Shown here one piece after another: positions 1-7,300 of a stretch of DNA of 64,000 nucleotides. The notes under the pieces were generated by a model. The model was not told the DNA's origin, made no database searches, and worked only from the letters and a program-made list of their open reading frames with translations. How positions within the stretch are numbered: the stretch's first letter is position 1; each line of letters opens with the position of its first letter. This stretch comes from Candidatus Aminicenantota bacterium. Lineage in GTDB: Bacteria > Acidobacteriota > Aminicenantia > Aminicenantales > Aminicenantaceae. The position numbers were made by a program, and so were the translations under genes. Where the stretch lies: contig CP070825.1 in assembly GCA_020344415.1 (NCBI GenBank), positions 2,893,512-2,957,511 on the forward strand. The letters run 5' to 3'.

Positions 1-1079
1 AGTCCTGGTAGACTCTTTTTAATAAGCTCGTTATATTTCTCTGGTCCGTATTTCTTAAGAAAACTGTCAGGATCAAGGTCTTTGGGCAAGATGAGGACCC
101 TAATTTGAGCTCCGTTTTCAAAACATATAGAAATTGCGCGCAAAGCGGCCGCTTTTCCTGCCGCATCGCTGTCAAAACTGACGATTATTCTTTGCGCGAA
201 ACGTCTGGCAAGTGAGACTTGTTGAGATGTTAAGCTCGTTCCTAGAGGAGCTGCGATGTTTGTTATTCCCTCTTGATAGAGAGCAACGAAATCTGTATAT
301 CCTTCCACAAGTATGACTTCACCCTTTTCCCGGATGGATTCTTTACAGAAATTCAGACCATATAGAAGATTTCCTTTGGAATATACGGGGGTATCAGGAG
401 AGTTGAGGTATTTCGGATCTTCTTCAAAAATAGTTCTTCCTCCGAATCCGACAGTTTTTCCACTCAGGTCGAATATAGGAAAAATGATTCTTCCTCTAAA
501 GCGGTCGTAGTAGCCTTCTTTCTTTTCTCTTCGAAGAACCAGCCCTGCTTTCTCAAGAACATCGGCGGAGATGTTTTTCCCTTTAAAAAATGAAAGGAGA
601 GAATCCCAGGAATTCAAGGCATAACCTATCTTTAGTTTCTGGATGACCTCTTCAGGAATATTCCTTTTTTTCAGATAATCAAGAGCTTTATGTCCTTCTT
701 GAGTGTTAAATAGGTTTTTTTTGAAAAACGCAAGGGTGTCTTCGTTGATTTTGTATAATTTTTCATTCTGCTTTTGGCGTTGTGGAGAGAATTTTTTTCT
801 GGTCGGGATAGGAATATTGTATTTTTCTGCTAGGTAGTTTAAAGCTTCTGGAAAGCTGAGGTTTTCTTTTTCCTTGACTAGAGTAAAGATGTCTCCCCCG
901 GCTCCGCAGCCGAAACAGTGAAAGAGCTGTTTTTCGTCATCAACGGTAAAGGAAGGAGCTTTTTCTGAGTGGAAGGGGCAGAGTCCTACGAACTTCCTCC
1001 CGCGTTTTCTCAAGGTGGTGTACTGCGAGGCGATATCAATTATATTCGCAGCTTGCCTTATTTGTTCAATAAATTCCAT
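1..1079 (-). CDS. dnaG: DNA primase DnaG, 3' end cut by window edge
   Basis: This is replicative DNA primase, which makes RNA primers for lagging-strand synthesis. I translated it from the ATG whose complement is 1077-1079. About 359 residues lie in the window and the C-terminus runs off the left edge. The N-terminal CHC2 zinc-binding domain is clear, with C34, H37, C55 and C58 in the CPFH and CFGC motifs. The TOPRIM core follows, with EVILVEGYTD at about 254-263 and SFDSD at about 301-305, the metal-binding acidic residues. The family is usually about 580-650 residues, so the rest of the core and the helicase-binding domain are missing here. Nothing looks broken in the visible part. It is transcribed away from larB. 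Confidence 0.97.
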   Translation of the reverse strand, partial: MEFIEQIRQAANIIDIASQYTTLRKRGRKFVGLCPFHSEKAPSFTVDDEKQLFHCFGCGAGGDIFTLVKEKENLSFPEALNYLAEKYNIPIPTRKKFSPQRQKQNEKLYKINEDTLAFFKKNLFNTQEGHKALDYLKKRNIPEEVIQKLKIGYALNSWDSLLSFFKGKNISADVLEKAGLVLRREKKEGYYDRFRGRIIFPIFDLSGKTVGFGGRTIFEEDPKYLNSPDTPVYSKGNLLYGLNFCKESIREKGEVILVEGYTDFVALYQEGITNIAAPLGTSLTSQQVSLARRFAQRIIVSFDSDAAGKAAALRAISICFENGAQIRVLILPKDLDPDSFLKKYGPEKYNELIKKSLPG

Positions 1080-1220
1080 GGAGATTCCTTTTTGGGCAAA
1101 AGAAAACTACTAGTAAATATAAGTAGCAGACCCCTCCTTGTCAAGCGCCTAAATTATTTATAATTAAAGTGTTATATTTTATAATCATCGTTCGTTGGAG
1201 TTAGACTTTGAAAGCTATAG

Positions 1221-1308
1221 AAAAAGGGGACAGTCCCCTTTTTTGTAAGAAAAGAAATGGGAAACAAATAAAAGGGGACTGTCCCCTTTTTCTATGTGTC
1301 CCCTTTTT
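1221..1308. repeat. GGGGACWGTCCCC palindromes, two full copies and a half copy
   Basis: The 13-bp quasi-palindrome GGGGAC[A/T]GTCCCC occurs at 1226-1238 and 1274-1286, each flanked by A-runs on the left and T-runs on the right. A half copy (GTCCCC plus T-run) lies at about 1297-1308. The surrounding 1080-1367 gap between dnaG and larB shows nothing else I recognise. Such GC-stem, T-tail palindromes resemble REP elements mobilised by IS200-like RAYT transposases, and could also act as bidirectional terminators. No transposase gene is in the window. Confidence 0.8.
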
Positions 1309-1367
1309 CTATGACTCCGAAAAAATTCAAGCTTTAAAGGTCTAAATCCGTTGTGGATATTCTGGAG

Positions 1368-2111
1368 TTAGAGATGATTTATCAGGCTTGCCAGGTATCC
1401 GGCACCAAAGCCATTATCTATATTGACTACAGCCACTCCGCCTGGACATGAATTGAGCATAGCCAACAGGGCAGCTAATCCATTAAAGCTTGCCCCATAG
1501 CCGATGCTTGTGGGAACAGCTATTATCGGGCTATTGGTGATTCCGGCTACCACACTGGGCAATGCCCCCTCCATTCCAGCGACTGTAATAATGATTCTTG
1601 CTTCTTTTATTTTTCCATATTCGCCAAATAAGCGGTGGAGGCCAGCTACACCGACATCATATATTTTTTCGATTTCATTGCCTAAAATATCGCAGGTGAC
1701 AAAAGCTTCTTCGGCAACTGGGATATCAGAAGTCCCTGCTGTCATTATGATTACTTTGCCTTTTCCAAGGGAAGGTTTTTTTTGTTTGAGATATGCAGCC
1801 TTGGCCAGAGCATTGTAGTGAATTTTAGGGATTTTTTTCTTTATCTTCTTAAAAACCGATGGCTCCAGTTTGGTGATAAGCAGATTGCTTCCTTTTTTGA
1901 GAATTTCTTGGGCAATTTTTGAGATTTGACTGTCAGTTTTTCCAAGGCCGTAGATAATCTCAGGAAAGCCTCTTATTATTTCTCTGTGATGATCGATCTT
2001 AGCAAAACTTAGGTCTTGGTAGGGAAAATCTTTCAAGATTTGGAGCGCATTTTTGGGAGTAATCTCACCTCGATGCAGCTTATTTAGGATATCTTCGAGT
2101 TTTGATTTCAT
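1368..2111 (-). CDS. larB: LarB, nickel-pincer cofactor biosynthesis (P2CMN synthase)
   Basis: LarB carboxylates and hydrolyses nicotinic acid adenine dinucleotide to pyridinium-3,5-biscarboxylic acid mononucleotide, the first step to the nickel-pincer cofactor of lactate racemase and related enzymes. The 247-aa length fits the family. The C-terminal half is the PurE-like (AIR carboxylase) domain, with VIIMTAGTSDIPVAEEA at about 120-137, VAGMEGALPSVVAGI, and a Gly-rich end with NIDNGFGAGYLA. The N-terminal helical part (EDILNKLHRGEITPKNA) is typical of LarB. No larC or larE lies in the window, so the partners must be elsewhere. It stands alone between dnaG and lpxC and is flanked by repeat elements on both sides. 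Confidence 0.92.
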   Translation of the reverse strand: MKSKLEDILNKLHRGEITPKNALQILKDFPYQDLSFAKIDHHREIIRGFPEIIYGLGKTDSQISKIAQEILKKGSNLLITKLEPSVFKKIKKKIPKIHYNALAKAAYLKQKKPSLGKGKVIIMTAGTSDIPVAEEAFVTCDILGNEIEKIYDVGVAGLHRLFGEYGKIKEARIIITVAGMEGALPSVVAGITNSPIIAVPTSIGYGASFNGLAALLAMLNSCPGGVAVVNIDNGFGAGYLASLINHL

Positions 2112-2155
2112 CCCTCAAATTCTACCATAAATAGAGCCAGACTTAAAAGAGCTAT

Positions 2156-2371
2156 GGGGTCAGGCTTTCATAACTTTTATTACTTATAATTTTGCGCGAT
2201 TGGAGGAATGTTAAATTCTGGACTGAGACTTTTGTACCTTTTGTGATTTAAACATGTTTTCCTGTAAAGAGAGAAACATAAATTTTATATTGTTTCGTAA
2301 TCAAGTCAGATCTCATGTCTTAAGGAAGGGAATAATGATTCAAGTTATGAAACTTATGAAAGCCTGACCCC
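2156..2371. repeat. Inverted-repeat element of the GGGGTCAGGCTTTC family (long spacer)
   Basis: The left arm at 2156-2181 begins GGGGTCAGGCTTTCATAAC. The right arm at 2342-2371 ends with its complement, GAAAGCCTGACCCC. About 160 bp of AT-rich sequence lies between them. The same arms recur closer together at 11020-11095 and 11339-11422. The element occupies most of the 2112-2485 gap between larB and lpxC, where I see no gene. The arrangement resembles a BIME-like pair of REP sequences; a possible remnant of an excised RAYT-type element is inference. Confidence 0.75.
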
Positions 2372-2485
2372 GTTGCAGAGGAAGATGATTTTAAGTTATA
2401 CTGGTCGAGATCACGAGAGGAAAGAAATCGGGTGGAGATCAAGCTGAGACCCTTTTGAATAGAGACGATATTTAAAGGACTGAAA

Positions 2486-3385
2486 ATGATAGAGAAGAGC
2501 ACAATTCAAAAAGAGATCCATCTTTCGGGAATTGGAGTGCATTCTGGAAATAATGTCGATCTTATCTTAAAACCTTCTTACACAGGCCAGATCCTTTTTC
2601 GTCGGACAGACCTCGACAATTTGGAGTTTAGTTTAGATTCTAAAAAAATCGAGACATTAAGCTCAACCTCTCTTACAGGAGAGGATTATAAAATCCAGAC
2701 CATCGAACATTTGATGGCTGTTCTTTATGCGTTCGGTATAGACAGCGTGATTATCGAGCTGAACGGGAATGAGATTCCGATCATGGATGGAAGTGCCTCT
2801 CCTTTTGTTCAGGCTATCCTCAAAGCGGGGATCAAACTTCTCCCTGAGAAGAAGAAAGTCATTAAAATTCTCAAGCCCTTTATCATTGAGGAAAAAGAGG
2901 CTTCGGTTTCTTTTTATCCTGATTCAGACTTTAAGATAAGCTATTGTATCGAATATGATCATCCTGCGATCCAAAGACAAGAACTGAGTCTTTCTATAAA
3001 CCTGAAAAATTTTGTGACGGAAATTGCCCCTGCGCGAACTTTCGGATTTTTAAAAGATGTCCCCGCGCTCAGAGCTCAGGGATTGGCCCTTGGCGGCTCG
3101 TTCGATAATGCCGTTGTTCTTGACGAAAAGAAAGTTATAAGTGGTCCATTGCGTTATACAAAGGAATTTGTCCGGCATAAAATACTGGATTTGATAGGCG
3201 ATCTCTCCCTTTTGGGTTCCCCTATACTTGGACATTTCAAGGCGCATAAAGCTGGACACGCGCTCCATTTGAAGGCAATCAATTTTATTTTAGACAGTCC
3301 TGAATTCTGGGTATATGATGAAAAAAGCTTTCCTTCTTCACTCATGAATTCAGCAGATGATATACTGAAACCAGAAGAAAAGTAA
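2486..3385 (+). CDS. lpxC: UDP-3-O-acyl-N-acetylglucosamine deacetylase LpxC
   Basis: LpxC removes the acetyl group from UDP-3-O-acyl-GlcNAc, the first committed step of lipid A synthesis, in the cytoplasm. The 299-aa length is normal. The zinc ligands are visible: H75 in QTIEHLMAVL, and H231 and D235 in RHKILDLIGD. The catalytic His is H258 in KAGHALH. MDGSASPF (100-107) and ARTFGF (183-188) are further family motifs. Its presence is direct evidence for an LPS-bearing diderm. It lies 64 bp upstream of the TPR-glmU-glmS group, so lipid A and UDP-GlcNAc genes sit together. Confidence 0.97.
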   Translation: MIEKSTIQKEIHLSGIGVHSGNNVDLILKPSYTGQILFRRTDLDNLEFSLDSKKIETLSSTSLTGEDYKIQTIEHLMAVLYAFGIDSVIIELNGNEIPIMDGSASPFVQAILKAGIKLLPEKKKVIKILKPFIIEEKEASVSFYPDSDFKISYCIEYDHPAIQRQELSLSINLKNFVTEIAPARTFGFLKDVPALRAQGLALGGSFDNAVVLDEKKVISGPLRYTKEFVRHKILDLIGDLSLLGSPILGHFKAHKAGHALHLKAINFILDSPEFWVYDEKSFPSSLMNSADDILKPEEK

Positions 3386-3449
3386 TATTTGATTGCTCTA
3401 CAAAACTTTTTCCGGTTTTTTCTTGTCAAATCCCGGCGTCTAATATAAA

Positions 3450-4004
3450 ATGATTGAAACTGAGACACCAGGCATTCGAGGGAGAACGATATTGACCGAT
3501 AAAAAAGAAAAAGTAAGAAAAGACGATTACGAAAAGATTATATCCGCTTACGATAAAGCTATGAAGCCCTTTCATAAGGGTAGCTATGAACAGGCAGCAG
3601 AGTTGCTTAAGGATTTTATTGAAAAGCACCCAGAGGAGAAGGAATTTGTTGACCGAGCGAAAATCTATCTGGAAATTTGTGAGGGTAGAAAGGCTAAAGA
3701 AAAGATTCCATTGAAAACATTTGATGACTATTACCAATACGGTGTTTATATAATAAATCAAGGAAAACATGAGGAAGCACTGAAATTACTGGAAAAAGCT
3801 CGAGAGATGAATCCTAAGGAAGGCAAAGTTCTCTATTTAATGGCTGATGCCTGTTGCTTGATGAACAAGAAAGAGCAATGCTTAGAATATTTGAAGAAAG
3901 CCATTCAAATGGATAGATATTTTAGTGTTTTGGCACAGAATGAAGCGGATTTTGAACCTCTAAGAGAGGATAAGAAATTTAAGCTAATAACCCGAATGAC
4001 ATGA
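3450..4004 (+). CDS. TPR-repeat protein upstream of glmU
   Basis: A soluble helical protein with at least two tetratricopeptide units: about 30-75 (YEQAAELLKDFIEKHPEE) and about 95-165 (GKHEEALKLLEKAREMNP, then EQCLEYLKKAIQMDR). There is no signal peptide or membrane segment. The ATG at 3450 gives 184 aa. An in-frame TTG at 3492 is preceded by a GGGAGAA Shine-Dalgarno-like stretch at better spacing and may be the true start. Its stop overlaps the glmU start (ATGA at 4001-4004), so it is translationally coupled to glmU. A scaffold or protein-interaction role is likely, but the partner is unknown. Confidence 0.8.
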   Translation: MIETETPGIRGRTILTDKKEKVRKDDYEKIISAYDKAMKPFHKGSYEQAAELLKDFIEKHPEEKEFVDRAKIYLEICEGRKAKEKIPLKTFDDYYQYGVYIINQGKHEEALKLLEKAREMNPKEGKVLYLMADACCLMNKKEQCLEYLKKAIQMDRYFSVLAQNEADFEPLREDKKFKLITRMT

Positions 4005-5380
4005 AAAAAGGCTTTCTTGCTCTCATCCTTGCCGCCGGCAAGGGGACCAGATTCAAATCAGAAAAAGCAAAAGTCCTCTTTCCTATGCTGGGCAAATCTA
4101 TGCTAAATCTGGTTATAGACTGTATTCAGGGGCTAAAGCCAGAGAAGGCTTGTGTCGTAGTTGGCCATCAAAAAGATGAAGTCGTTAAAGAAGCATCCTT
4201 GCTGAAGGTTCACTATGTATATCAGAAAGAGCAGCTGGGAACTGCGCATGCAGTTATGGCAGCAAGAAATATTCTACTGAAGGATAGGGATAAGGACGTT
4301 CTCATCATCAATGGTGATTTGCCGTTGATTCGATCCGAGACATTGAAGCCTTTGCTGGATTCTCACAGGAAGAAAGGAAACTCTCTGACATTTTTAACTG
4401 CAGAGTTAGAGAATCCCACTGGTTTTGGACGGATCATCCGTTCTGAGCATAATATGATAAAAGTTATCGAAGAGAAAGACGCAACGCCTTCTGAGAGAAA
4501 GATAAAAGAGATCAACGCTGGTGTGTATTTGTTTAAAATAAAAGACCTCCTCGAGGCTTTACCAAAAGTCTCCAATCAGAATAAAAAAAGCGAATATTAT
4601 CTTACAGATATAACTGAGATTCTAAGTCAAGAAGGAAAGAAAATTGGAGCTTTTAAAACTTCTCATTCAGAAGAAATAATAGGAATAAATGACCGATACG
4701 AACTGGCTATGGCGATAGAGGCTTTGAGAGAGAGAAAAATCAGATCTCTTGCACAGAGGGGAGTGACTATATTAGACCCTTCAACAGCGTGGATAGATCT
4801 TGACGTAAAGATAGGGAGAGATACGACAATCTATTCATCCGTGATCATAGAAGGAGATTGTGTGGTCGGAACCCAATGCAAACTTTACCCTTTTGTTCAT
4901 ATTATCGATTCTAGAGTAGGAAAACGCGTGAAGGTCTTAAGCTCAACTATGATTGAAGAGAGTGTCATAGAAGACGATGCGCAAGTCGGCCCTTTTGCTC
5001 ATTTAAGACCAAAAACTCTACTTCGAAAAGGTTCGAAAATCGGTAATTTTGTCGAAACGAAAAACACAGTATTTGGGAGACGATCCAAGGCAGGGCACCT
5101 GACTTATTTAGGAGACTCTGAGGTAGAGGACGAGGTCAATATCGGAGCAGGAACGATAACCTGCAATTATGATGGAATAAAAAAGCACAAGACGACAATC
5201 AAAAAAGGAGCATTTATCGGGTCAGGGACCGAACTTGTAGCTCCTGTCAAGGTAGGAAAGAGGGCGTACGTAGGCGCTGGTTCCACTATCACCAAGAATG
5301 TTTCCCCAGAGTCATTGGCTGTTACTCGAAGCAATCAAGTTGAAAAGCCTCTCCGTATAAAGAGAAAAAAGAGAAAATAA
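4001..5380 (+). CDS. glmU: Bifunctional GlmU: GlcN-1-P acetyltransferase / GlcNAc-1-P uridylyltransferase
   Basis: GlmU acetylates glucosamine-1-phosphate and couples the product to UTP, giving UDP-GlcNAc for peptidoglycan and LPS. The N-terminal nucleotidyltransferase has LILAAGKGTRFKSEKAKVL (about 8-26), and metal-binding residues occur around NGDLPL. The C-terminal part is a left-handed beta-helix of hexapeptide repeats with the acetyltransferase signature KAGHLTYLGDSEVED and NIGAGTITCNYDG, including the catalytic His. The 459-aa length matches the family (about 455). Its start overlaps the TPR gene, and its TAA shares the A of the glmS ATG. The next pathway gene is therefore directly coupled. 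Confidence 0.97.
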   Translation: MKKGFLALILAAGKGTRFKSEKAKVLFPMLGKSMLNLVIDCIQGLKPEKACVVVGHQKDEVVKEASLLKVHYVYQKEQLGTAHAVMAARNILLKDRDKDVLIINGDLPLIRSETLKPLLDSHRKKGNSLTFLTAELENPTGFGRIIRSEHNMIKVIEEKDATPSERKIKEINAGVYLFKIKDLLEALPKVSNQNKKSEYYLTDITEILSQEGKKIGAFKTSHSEEIIGINDRYELAMAIEALRERKIRSLAQRGVTILDPSTAWIDLDVKIGRDTTIYSSVIIEGDCVVGTQCKLYPFVHIIDSRVGKRVKVLSSTMIEESVIEDDAQVGPFAHLRPKTLLRKGSKIGNFVETKNTVFGRRSKAGHLTYLGDSEVEDEVNIGAGTITCNYDGIKKHKTTIKKGAFIGSGTELVAPVKVGKRAYVGAGSTITKNVSPESLAVTRSNQVEKPLRIKRKKRK

Positions 5381-7209
5381 TGTGCGGCATCATTGGATAT
5401 ATAGGACCTAAGAGTGTAGCTCAGGTCTTGATAGAAGGATTAAAAAAGCTCGAGTACAGGGGGTATGATTCAGCCGGGATCGCTGTGGATGATGAAAATG
5501 AAATAAAAGTAAGACGAGTCAAGGGAAAAATATCTGATCTGGAAGAGAGTCTGGCTAAGTCACCTCTGCAGGGAAGCTATGGATTAGGACACACTCGGTG
5601 GGCCACCCACGGCCGCCCTAGTGAAGAAAACGCACATCCCCATCGAGATTGTACGGGCTCCTTGGTTGTTGTCCACAACGGGATTATCGAAAACTATCTC
5701 CCATTGAAGAAAAAGCTCAAAGACGAAGGACATTCCTTTCAAACTGAAACTGATACTGAAGTTATTGCTCATCTTATAGAGAAATATTTTCAAGGTTCCC
5801 TGGAAGAGGCTACACAGCGAGCTGTTCAAGAGCTTGAAGGAGCTTATGCAATAGCTGCATTCTCAACGCAGGATGCTCCAAAGATTGTCGCAACAAAGGT
5901 AGGGCCTCCCGCTGTCGTCGGTTTGGGAGAGAATGAGTATTTTGTCTCATCTGACATTAATCCGCTTCTTAGCCATACTCAAAGAATGGTTTTTCTCGAG
6001 GATGGAGAGATAGCTGTTATCGAACCTGAGGGAGTAAGATTCAGCGATTTTAAAGGCAGCTCTTTGGAGAAGAGGGTGGATTATCTCACTTGGACTCCGC
6101 TTATGATCGAAAAAGAAGGTTTCAAACATTTCATGCTCAAAGAGATATTCGAACAGCCTCAGGTAGTAAGAGACACAATTACGGGAAGGGTATCTCTTGA
6201 TTCTGGGGAAATGTGTCTGGATGAAATTGGAATATCTGCAGAATTTTTAAAGAAGATAAAAAAAACGGTTATCATTGCTTGTGGGACATCTTATCATGCT
6301 GGCCTGGTCGGAAAATATTTCATAGAGACCTTAGCTGATATCCCTGTAGATATCGAATATGCCTCCGAATACCGCTATCGAGACTTTATCCTTGATAGGG
6401 AAACGCTTGTCCTTGTGATTTCTCAATCTGGTGAGACAGCTGATGTGCTGGCTGCATTGCGGGCAGTTAAGAAAAGAGGGGCCGTGCCTCTGGCCATTTG
6501 TAACGTGAAGAATTCTTCTATTGCAAGAGAAGCAGAGGGACTCCTTTACACTCACGCAGGACCTGAAATCGGGGTGGCGGCTACCAAGACTTTCTCCGAC
6601 CAGATGGCAGCCCTGGCTCTTATTGCTCTTCATCTGGCTCAGCTCAAAGAGAAGGTAGACAGCGAGACAAACTTCTCCCTGATTGAAGACCTGCACAGGA
6701 TACCCTATAGAATGGAGAAAATCCTCAGCCAGGCGGAATCGATCGAGAAATTAGCTCGAAGATTTATATCTTTTTCACATTTTCTCTATCTGGGACGTTG
6801 GGTCAACTATCCCATAGCTCTGGAAGGGGCACTAAAGCTCAAGGAGATTTCATACATTCACGCAGAAGGTTACCCAGGAGGAGAAATGAAGCATGGTCCG
6901 ATTGCCCTCATCGATGAAAAAATACCCACTATGGTTATTATTCCCAGAGACAGAGTATATGAAAAGATGATGAGCAACATATCTGAAATTAAAACTAGGC
7001 TTGGATATATATTGGCTATAGCTTTTGAAGATGATAAGGAAATTCAGGACAAGGTTGATAAAGTCATTTCCATTCCATCAACCAATCCTCTTTTCACTCC
7101 ATTTTTAACGACTATCCCTGTCCAGCTTTTCGCTTATTATATAGCTGCAATGAGGGGGGCGGATGTTGATCAACCTCGCAATCTTGCCAAAAGCGTAACA
7201 GTCGAATAA
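5380..7209 (+). CDS. glmS: Glutamine-fructose-6-phosphate aminotransferase GlmS
   Basis: GlmS makes glucosamine-6-phosphate from fructose-6-phosphate and glutamine, the entry step to UDP-GlcNAc. The N-terminal glutaminase domain begins with the nucleophilic Cys2 (MCGIIGYIG) and has HTRWATHG and DTEVIAHL. Two SIS domains follow, with CGTSYHAG, SQSGETADVL and the HAEGYPGGEMKHGPIAL motif. The C-terminus PRNLAKSVTVE is canonical. The 609-aa length is normal. No glmM is in the window. I see no glmS ribozyme, and the 1-nt overlap with glmU leaves no leader for one. The 3' end, including the stop codon, is copied into a 40-bp tandem duplication with a palindromic repeat. Confidence 0.98.
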   Translation: MCGIIGYIGPKSVAQVLIEGLKKLEYRGYDSAGIAVDDENEIKVRRVKGKISDLEESLAKSPLQGSYGLGHTRWATHGRPSEENAHPHRDCTGSLVVVHNGIIENYLPLKKKLKDEGHSFQTETDTEVIAHLIEKYFQGSLEEATQRAVQELEGAYAIAAFSTQDAPKIVATKVGPPAVVGLGENEYFVSSDINPLLSHTQRMVFLEDGEIAVIEPEGVRFSDFKGSSLEKRVDYLTWTPLMIEKEGFKHFMLKEIFEQPQVVRDTITGRVSLDSGEMCLDEIGISAEFLKKIKKTVIIACGTSYHAGLVGKYFIETLADIPVDIEYASEYRYRDFILDRETLVLVISQSGETADVLAALRAVKKRGAVPLAICNVKNSSIAREAEGLLYTHAGPEIGVAATKTFSDQMAALALIALHLAQLKEKVDSETNFSLIEDLHRIPYRMEKILSQAESIEKLARRFISFSHFLYLGRWVNYPIALEGALKLKEISYIHAEGYPGGEMKHGPIALIDEKIPTMVIIPRDRVYEKMMSNISEIKTRLGYILAIAFEDDKEIQDKVDKVISIPSTNPLFTPFLTTIPVQLFAYYIAAMRGADVDQPRNLAKSVTVE

Positions 7210-7300
7210 AAACAAAAAAGGGGACTGTCCCCAAAACACAGTCGAATAAAAACAAAAAAGGGGACTGTCCCCATTTAAAAAGGGGACTGTCCCCTTTTTT
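7198..7300. repeat. 40-bp tandem duplication of the glmS 3' end with three GGGGACTGTCCCC palindromes
   Basis: Unit 1 (7198-7237) contains the last glmS codons and stop, then AAAACAAAAAA and the palindrome at 7220-7232. Unit 2 starts at 7238 with the same ACAGTCGAATAA and has its palindrome at 7260-7272. A third palindrome with A-run and T-run lies at 7282-7294, and its T-run overlaps the stop codon of the converging TonB receptor gene. The third palindrome could serve as a bidirectional terminator between the two genes. Confidence 0.85.

Noticed and set aside
5340..5380. glmS ribozyme leader
   Set aside because: glmU and glmS overlap by one base, leaving no untranslated leader for a ribozyme.
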